Assembly (NCBI GenBank): GCA_947474905.1
Contig: CANJKQ010000013.1
Coordinates: forward strand, 1 to 9,494
DNA: 9,494 bases
Origin: Pseudomonadota bacterium
GTDB taxonomy: Bacteria; Pseudomonadota; Alphaproteobacteria; Sphingomonadales; Sphingomonadaceae
Direction of reading: 5' to 3'
The notes beneath the pieces are model-generated. The model searched no databases, was not told the DNA's origin, and saw only the letters and a list, made by a program, of their open reading frames with translations. How positions within the stretch are numbered: position 1 is the first letter of the stretch; every line of letters begins with the position of its first letter. Position numbers and translations under genes: made by a program. Shown in pieces: positions 5,088 to 9,494 of the stretch.

Positions 5088-7331
5088 CTATTTCGCGGCC
5101 GGCCGGTTCTTCACATGCCGATCCATGAAGTCCATGATCGTCGTCCAGAGATGGACGCTGATCCCCGGCCCGCCGACGCGGTGCGTCTGACCGGGATAGA
5201 ACATCATTTCAAAAGGATGCGCCGATCCCTGCAGCTTGGCGGCAAGCTGCGTCGAATTGTCGAACACCACATTGTCGTCCGACATGCCATGGATCAGCAG
5301 CAGCGGGTCGCGAATGTCGGTCGCCTTGGGCAGCGCGTCCGATGCTTGGTAAACGCCGCCCGGTTCCTGCGGCTGGCCAAGATAGCGTTCGGTATAGGCG
5401 GTGTCGTAAAGTTCCCATCGCGTTACCGGCGCGCCCGCCACACCGGCGGCGTAAACGCCGGGGTTCGCCTCCAGCATCTTCAGCGTCATATAGCCGCCAT
5501 AGGACCAGCCGAAAATGCCGATGCGCCCGCCATCGACATAGGGTTGTTGCTTCAGCCAGTTGGCACCGGCCAGTTGATCGGCGACCTCCACCGTGCCCAT
5601 GGCGCGGTAAAGATGGTCCTCAAACGCCTTGCCGCGATTGTCCGCGCCGCGATTGTCGAGCTGGAAATAAATATAGCCGCGCGACACGATATATTGCGCC
5701 AATGCCCCGTTCCACGCGCGCGAGACGGTCTGTACGTGCGGGCCACCATAATGTTGAAAGAACACCGGATATTTCTTGCCGGGAGCAAGCGGCGGCGTGA
5801 TCATTTCCCAATGGAGCAGCGTGCCGTCTTCAGCCTTGATTGTGCCGAAGCGTCGCTCGCGATGCTGGGCAAGATAGGGCGCATAGGGGTGGCCAGCCGT
5901 AATGGCATTTTCGCTGATCCACTCGATCCGCTTGCCGTCCGCATCCGCCAGATAGAGCTGCGGCGGTTGATTGGGGTTTGACCGGCTCACAATGGCGTGC
6001 GTTGCCTGCGCATCCATCGAGGCGCCGTTCCACCAGCCCGTTTCCGTTAGGCGGACGGGCTCGCCAGGGTGCGCGAGATCGAGCGCGTAAAGATGCTGCT
6101 CGAGCACGCCGTCCTTATTACCCAGGAAATAAAGCTTTACCTTGGTCTGATCGACCCCGACCAGCGAGCCCACTTCCCAATCGCCATGCGTCAATTGCGT
6201 CCATTGCGCGTTGGCAAAGCGATAAAGATGGCCATGGCCGTCGCGTTCCGACCACCAGATGACGCTGCCATCGGCCAGCCAGCGATAGGAATCGCTAAGA
6301 TTAATCCAGCTCCGCTCGCCCGATTTCTCGCTGAACAACAGGTGCGACTTGCCCGTGTCAGGATCGACGCTGAGCACGTCGAGCGTCTTTTGGTCGCGCG
6401 TCAAGCGCTGCACGATCAAGGCCTTGCCGTCAGGCGTCCAGTTGACGCGGGCAAGGTAAATGTCGGGGTTCGTCCCCAGATCGACCTTGACCGGCGCACC
6501 GCCAGCGGGGCGGACGATGTAGAGCTCAACCAGCGCGTTGGGCGTGCCTGCTGCGGGATAGCGTTGATCAAAAACCTTGGTCCCATTGGCACCGATCGCT
6601 GCCCGCGTGACGACGCCGACCGGCGCCTCATCAAAGCGTTCGACCGCGATCGCCCTGTCGTCGGGCGCCCACCAATGGCCAGTAAAACGGGCCAATTCCT
6701 CCTGCGCGACAAACTCGGCCTCACCCCAATGGACCGTGCCGCCGCCCGCAGGCGTCACCGCAACGGCACCACCGCCGGTGGCGGGCTGAACCATCAGCGT
6801 CTGACCGCGCACGAAGCTGATATAGCCGCCTTTGGGCGACCAAGTGGGATTGAGCGCGCCACCCGCGCCCTCTGCCAGCCGGGTGACGCTGCCGTCGAGC
6901 CGCGCCAGATATAATTCGCCATCGACCGGGACCAGCAGCGCCTTGCCATCGGGCGCCCAGCTATAAGAAACAATGCCCTTTTGCCCGCCGATGCGCGCCC
7001 GTTCGCGTTGCATCTTTTCGGCTTCGGACAATTCGCCCCCGCCAAGCTTGCGCGAATCAACCAGCATCCATTCGCGGCCCGTGCGGGTGTCGCGCGCCCA
7101 TAAATCATTGCGGTCGCGTTCGTCTTCACGGGCACGCAGCGACGTCAACAGCGTGCCATCGGGCGACAATTGCAGGGCGTGCGGCGTGGTGCCATTGAGA
7201 TCGGGGCTGCCAAAGACTCGCTCGAGCGTCAGCGGCTTTGCAGGCGGTGCATCAGCGGCCATGGCGACTTGACCGGCCCCGAATGTCACTAGTGTCAGGC
7301 CCCAGCCGATCAATTTGGTAACAGCGCGCAC
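5088..7331 (-). CDS. Dipeptidyl-peptidase IV-type S9 serine peptidase, exported
   Basis: This 747-residue prolyl oligopeptidase-family enzyme should cleave dipeptides, typically X-Pro or X-Ala, from peptide N-termini in the periplasm. Residues 1-25 form a signal peptide with a likely cut after AMA. A DPPIV N-terminal beta-propeller spans about 90-480; within it VAQEELARF holds the Glu211-Glu212 pair that in DPP4 enzymes binds the substrate's free amino group. The alpha/beta-hydrolase domain occupies about 530-745. Its triad is Ser610 in GWSYGGY, Asp685 in HGMSDDNV and His717 in GQTHRV, with spacing close to human DPP4 (75 and 32 residues here; 78 and 32 there). All key residues are present, so it should be active. 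The start is a GTG at 7331 behind AAAAAGGGGG. An out-of-frame ATG at 7335 directly abuts that site. It lies 74 bases upstream of DUF418 and is divergent from the membrane protein gene at 7452. Confidence 0.93.
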   Translation of the reverse strand: MRAVTKLIGWGLTLVTFGAGQVAMAADAPPAKPLTLERVFGSPDLNGTTPHALQLSPDGTLLTSLRAREDERDRNDLWARDTRTGREWMLVDSRKLGGGELSEAEKMQRERARIGGQKGIVSYSWAPDGKALLVPVDGELYLARLDGSVTRLAEGAGGALNPTWSPKGGYISFVRGQTLMVQPATGGGAVAVTPAGGGTVHWGEAEFVAQEELARFTGHWWAPDDRAIAVERFDEAPVGVVTRAAIGANGTKVFDQRYPAAGTPNALVELYIVRPAGGAPVKVDLGTNPDIYLARVNWTPDGKALIVQRLTRDQKTLDVLSVDPDTGKSHLLFSEKSGERSWINLSDSYRWLADGSVIWWSERDGHGHLYRFANAQWTQLTHGDWEVGSLVGVDQTKVKLYFLGNKDGVLEQHLYALDLAHPGEPVRLTETGWWNGASMDAQATHAIVSRSNPNQPPQLYLADADGKRIEWISENAITAGHPYAPYLAQHRERRFGTIKAEDGTLLHWEMITPPLAPGKKYPVFFQHYGGPHVQTVSRAWNGALAQYIVSRGYIYFQLDNRGADNRGKAFEDHLYRAMGTVEVADQLAGANWLKQQPYVDGGRIGIFGWSYGGYMTLKMLEANPGVYAAGVAGAPVTRWELYDTAYTERYLGQPQEPGGVYQASDALPKATDIRDPLLLIHGMSDDNVVFDNSTQLAAKLQGSAHPFEMMFYPGQTHRVGGPGISVHLWTTIMDFMDRHVKNRPAAK

Positions 7332-7376
7332 GCATCCCCCTTTTTCTGCCTTTCTGGCTCTGGTTGTCGACGCGCT

Positions 7377-7404
7377 TTATTACGGCCTCTCGCCCGCGCG
7401 TAAA
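7377..7404 (-). promoter_or_regulatory. Weak candidate promoter for the S9 peptidase gene
   Basis: In the 120-base divergent intergenic region (7332-7451) the minus strand has a -35-like TTTACG (7404-7399), a 16-base spacer and an AT-rich TAATAA (7382-7377). This would give a leader of about 40 bases ending in the purine-rich AAAAAGGGGG ribosome-binding site. The -10 match is poor. I see no convincing promoter for the + strand gene in the same region. Confidence 0.2.
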
Positions 7405-7451
7405 GCGCCGATGGCTTGACGAGCGCCAGCCCGGCCCGGCAAGGCACTGGC

Positions 7452-8870
7452 ATGGCCCCTGCCCTGCACCCCCGTGACCGCTTGCCGCTGGCCTTGGCCT
7501 TGCTGATCGGTCTGATCGGCCTGGTGCTGACGCTCGCCGCGTTCTGGCCCGGCATCATGACGTGGGATTCGGTCCGCCAATATGATCAGGCACTGTCGGG
7601 CAAATTCGACGATTGGCACCCCCCGGCGATGGAGGGCTTGTGGCGGGTGTTGATCCCCATCCGCCAGGGGCCGGCGCCGATGTTTCTGCTCCAGGTGGGG
7701 CTATACTGGGCTGGCGTTGCCGCGCTCGCGGCACGAGCCTGGCGCACCGAGCGGCGCTGGTTGTGCGTGGCGATTACGGCGCTGGCCGTGATGCCGGGGT
7801 CGCTGGCGATCATGGGGGCGGTGGTCAAAGACTGTCTGATGACTGGCGCGATCATGGCGGCGTGCGGGATCTGGTGGTGGGCCGACGGCGCGCGCGACCG
7901 ACATCTTGGTTGGCGATTGCTGGGGATCGCGCTGCTGGTGGCGGCCTCGACGCTGCGCTTCAACGCCTTTCTGGCGACCGTGCCGCTGGGCGTCGCGCTG
8001 CTGCCGGCGGCGTGGCGGGCAACAGGGGCGCGACTGGCGGGCGTAACGTTGGCAATCACCGTGATGATGGCAGCAGCACTGCCCGTCGCCAACAAGGTGC
8101 TGCGCGCTGAAAAGAGCGGGGTTGAGCTGTCGCTCGTCATTTTCGATCTGGGCGGCATCACTTATTACGGCGGCACCAATGCTTTCCCGCCGCTCGACGC
8201 GGTCAAGGCGCCCGTCGCCGCCAATCGCCGCTGCTACACGCCCGTCAAGTGGGACAGTTATAGCTGGTGGGTCGATCCGCTTTGCCCAATGGAATTTTAC
8301 GGCATTCAGGACTGGTTTGCCGAGAACAAGGTCAATCCGGAACTTTACTGGCTGCGCGCGATCGCGGCGCATCCGCTCGCCTATGCCCGGCATCGCTGGG
8401 GCCATTTCAACGTCATGACCCGGTTTCTCGTCCATGATGAAGTGGAGGTTGCCGGCCAGGTGCCCGACGCGCCCAATCCCTGGCATTATCAGGTCAGCGA
8501 CAATGCGGCCCGGCGGCTCGTCAATGGCTATGCCGCCGCCTGCTCCCATACACCCATTGAGTGGCCGATCATGTGGATCGGGCTGGCGGCAGGCGCGCTG
8601 GCGGTGGGTACAGCGCTGCCCAGTGCACGGTTGATCGTGCCGCTGGCGCTGTCATCGGGGTTGTACGGGCTGGGCTATGCCGCAGTCAGCGTCGCGTCCG
8701 AATTGCGCTATCATTTGTGGACGATGCTGGGCGCAGGATTGGCAAGCGCGCTGGTCGCTGCCGATGTCGCGAGCGGGGCGCGGCTGTCGGGCAATCGCTG
8801 GCTGATGGCCTATAGTCCCGTCGCGATCATCACATTGCTCGCCATCTTGTGGCGATTGCTACCCGCCTGA
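7452..8870 (+). CDS. Polytopic membrane protein, possibly a GT-C-like glycosyltransferase
   Basis: This 472-residue integral membrane protein is of uncertain family. After a first helix (about 11-33) comes an extracytoplasmic-type loop, FWPGIMTWDSVRQYDQAL, with Asp39, and then DDWHPP (53-58). A hydrophobic helix followed by an acidic residue in the first loop and an H-P-P motif resembles GT-C-fold glycosyltransferases and related uncharacterised membrane proteins. At least seven further hydrophobic segments follow. A large polar, aromatic-rich region (about 217-370) has three cysteines (261, 278, 364) that could form a disulfide if periplasmic. SELRYHLWTML near the C-terminus resembles the conserved late RY motif of such proteins. 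I prefer the ATG at 7452, with AAGG seven bases upstream, over an in-frame TTG at 7416 with no such site. It is divergent from the peptidase and convergent with rplS. The enzymatic role is inference only. Confidence 0.75.
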   Translation: MAPALHPRDRLPLALALLIGLIGLVLTLAAFWPGIMTWDSVRQYDQALSGKFDDWHPPAMEGLWRVLIPIRQGPAPMFLLQVGLYWAGVAALAARAWRTERRWLCVAITALAVMPGSLAIMGAVVKDCLMTGAIMAACGIWWWADGARDRHLGWRLLGIALLVAASTLRFNAFLATVPLGVALLPAAWRATGARLAGVTLAITVMMAAALPVANKVLRAEKSGVELSLVIFDLGGITYYGGTNAFPPLDAVKAPVAANRRCYTPVKWDSYSWWVDPLCPMEFYGIQDWFAENKVNPELYWLRAIAAHPLAYARHRWGHFNVMTRFLVHDEVEVAGQVPDAPNPWHYQVSDNAARRLVNGYAAACSHTPIEWPIMWIGLAAGALAVGTALPSARLIVPLALSSGLYGLGYAAVSVASELRYHLWTMLGAGLASALVAADVASGARLSGNRWLMAYSPVAIITLLAILWRLLPA

Positions 8871-8901
8871 CACGAAAAGGGCGCCGGAAATCCCGACGCC
8901 C
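8871..8901 (-). terminator. Rho-independent terminator downstream of rplS
   Basis: Read on the minus strand, GGGCGTCGG (8901-8893) pairs with CCGGCGCCC (8887-8879) across a five-base loop. The stem is 9 bp with one G-U pair and is followed at once by TTTT (8878-8875). It starts about 28 bases after the rplS stop and lies in the 59-base gap between convergent genes. On the + strand no T-run follows the stem, so it should act mainly on rplS. Confidence 0.75.
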
Positions 8902-8929
8902 CATCGTCATTGTTGTGCGGAAGCGCGCT

Positions 8930-9313
8930 TCAGGCGGCGTCTTCCTGCGGCCGGTTGTCACGACGCTCGGCAATGCGCGCCGACTTGCCGCGGCGACCGC
9001 GCAGATAATAGAGCTTGGCGCGACGGACGACGCCCTTGCGCACCACCTCGATCGAATCGATGTTGGGCGAATAAAGCGGGAAAACGCGCTCGACGCCTTC
9101 GCCGAACGAAATCTTGCGCACCGTGAAGTTGCTGCCCATGCCCTTGTTTGAGCGGGCGATGCAGACGCCTTCGTAATTCTGGACGCGGGTGCGGTCGCCT
9201 TCGACCACTTTCACGCCGACCTTCAGCGTGTCGCCGGGGCGGAAATCAGGGATCTTCTTGGCGGCCAGGAACTTGGCGATGTTCTCAGCCTCGATTTGCT
9301 GGATTAGGTTCAC
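8930..9313 (-). CDS. rplS: 50S ribosomal protein L19
   Basis: This 127-residue protein of the large ribosomal subunit sits near the 30S-50S interface. The whole protein matches L19: [24 protein letters not shown] begins the SH3-like core (the first twenty residues are the recognisable part), followed by [33 protein letters not shown] and [15 protein letters not shown]. It has a short basic, then acidic, C-terminal tail. The start is taken as the GTG at 9313, giving [10 protein letters not shown], the usual alphaproteobacterial N-terminus. A longer reading frame upstream is only trmD sequence in another frame. AAGGA, nine bases before the GTG, lies within the last trmD codons. The gene starts two bases after the trmD stop, so the two are probably coupled in the conserved trmD-rplS operon. 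A terminator follows it. Confidence 0.96.
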   Translation of the reverse strand: MNLIQQIEAENIAKFLAAKKIPDFRPGDTLKVGVKVVEGDRTRVQNYEGVCIARSNKGMGSNFTVRKISFGEGVERVFPLYSPNIDSIEVVRKGVVRRAKLYYLRGRRGKSARIAERRDNRPQEDAA

Positions 9314-9315
9314 GA

Positions 9316-9494
9316 CTATTTTTCCTTCGTCTCGTCGCCGCGCGCCAGAGGGAGGGGGGCCCGAGCGCCCGAATAGCGCTCCCACAGGTCCGGCCTCCTT
9401 AGCCGTGTCTCGGTCTCGGCCATGTACTTGCGCCAGGCCGCGATCCTCGCATGATCCCCCGATCGCAGCACTTCGGGGATCGTGCGCCCTTCCC
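9316..9494 (-). CDS. trmD: tRNA (guanine-N1)-methyltransferase TrmD, C-terminal end (partial)
   Basis: These are the last 58 codons of trmD, whose start lies beyond the window. TrmD is a SPOUT-family enzyme that methylates N1 of G37 in tRNAs with a G at position 36, using S-adenosylmethionine, and prevents frameshifting. The visible residues begin [20 protein letters not shown] and continue with [17 protein letters not shown]. This is the C-terminal helical domain, whose SGDHA motif takes part in tRNA binding and catalysis (the catalytic Asp in the family lies in this motif). It ends with a divergent tail, [20 protein letters not shown], and a TAG at 9318-9316. The stop is two bases from the rplS GTG, and the rplS ribosome-binding site lies inside its last codons. 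The fragment is too short for the longer open frames to show it, but the match is clear. Confidence 0.93.
   Translation of the reverse strand, partial: EGRTIPEVLRSGDHARIAAWRKYMAETETRLRRPDLWERYSGARAPLPLARGDETKEK

Noticed and set aside
7701..8549. A 282-codon minus-strand open frame opposite the membrane protein gene
   Set aside because: Its sequence is low complexity and Arg/His-rich. The + strand frame has coherent hydrophobic helices and a ribosome-binding site.
9314..9385. A 24-residue N-terminal extension of L19
   Set aside because: The extension is trmD coding sequence in another frame. L19 homologues begin at MNLIQQ, and a ribosome-binding site precedes the GTG at 9313.
9453..9481. Inverted repeat GATCCCC/GGGGATC
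   Set aside because: It lies within the coding sequence of trmD with a 15-base loop and is explained by GC-rich codons.
1..9494. CRISPR arrays, tRNA genes, insertion sequences or prophage genes
   Set aside because: I saw no regularly spaced repeats, cloverleaf-like sequences, transposase or integrase motifs, or terminal inverted repeats in the window.

Overview
The window looks like ordinary chromosome of a GC-rich alphaproteobacterium, most likely a sphingomonad (Sphingomonadales). This is inferred from the protein flavour (EmrA/EmrB, Asd, L19 beginning [10 protein letters not shown], and a DPP4-type S9 peptidase beside a DUF418 protein), the GC-rich third positions and the trmD-rplS order. 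No search was run. Nothing points to a phage, plasmid or insertion sequence. The only accessory-looking piece is a small toxin-antitoxin operon.

Layout. On the + strand, positions 1-268 hold the end of an EmrA/HlyD-type periplasmic adaptor. It overlaps by 17 bases a 14-helix DHA2 drug exporter of the EmrB type (252-1868). A long minus-strand block follows. Read in its own direction it runs: DPP4-type serine peptidase (7331 to 5088), DUF418 membrane protein (5013 to 3712), aspartate-semialdehyde dehydrogenase asd (3627 to 2599), VapB/FitA-like antitoxin (2566 to 2294) and VapC PIN-domain toxin (2297 to 1893). A polytopic membrane protein of unknown function, possibly GT-C-like, is divergent from the peptidase on the + strand (7452-8870). 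It converges on rplS (9313 to 8930), which follows the end of trmD on the minus strand (9494 to 9316). A rho-independent terminator after rplS lies between the two convergent genes. No stretch longer than 300 bases lacks a gene; the largest gap is the 120-base divergent intergenic region at 7332-7451.

How the genes work together. EmrA and EmrB form the inner-membrane and periplasmic parts of a tripartite multidrug efflux pump. Asd makes aspartate semialdehyde for lysine/diaminopimelate, threonine and methionine. VapB and VapC form a self-regulating toxin-antitoxin pair. TrmD (tRNA m1G37 methyltransferase) and L19 belong to the conserved translation operon. The peptidase probably works in the periplasm, removing N-terminal dipeptides.

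The most interesting signals are regulatory. (1) The 84-base DUF418-asd gap can fold on the mRNA strand into three successive hairpins, and the last one buries the asd Shine-Dalgarno sequence in a perfect 8-bp stem. (2) A perfect 19-bp palindrome covers the -10 and spacer of a good vapBC promoter. The predicted start site falls at or next to the vapB ATG, so the message may be leaderless. The -35 box overlaps the asd stop codon. (3) A four-run G-quadruplex motif lies on the template strand about 45 bases into emrB. I did not find a clearly new multi-gene system.
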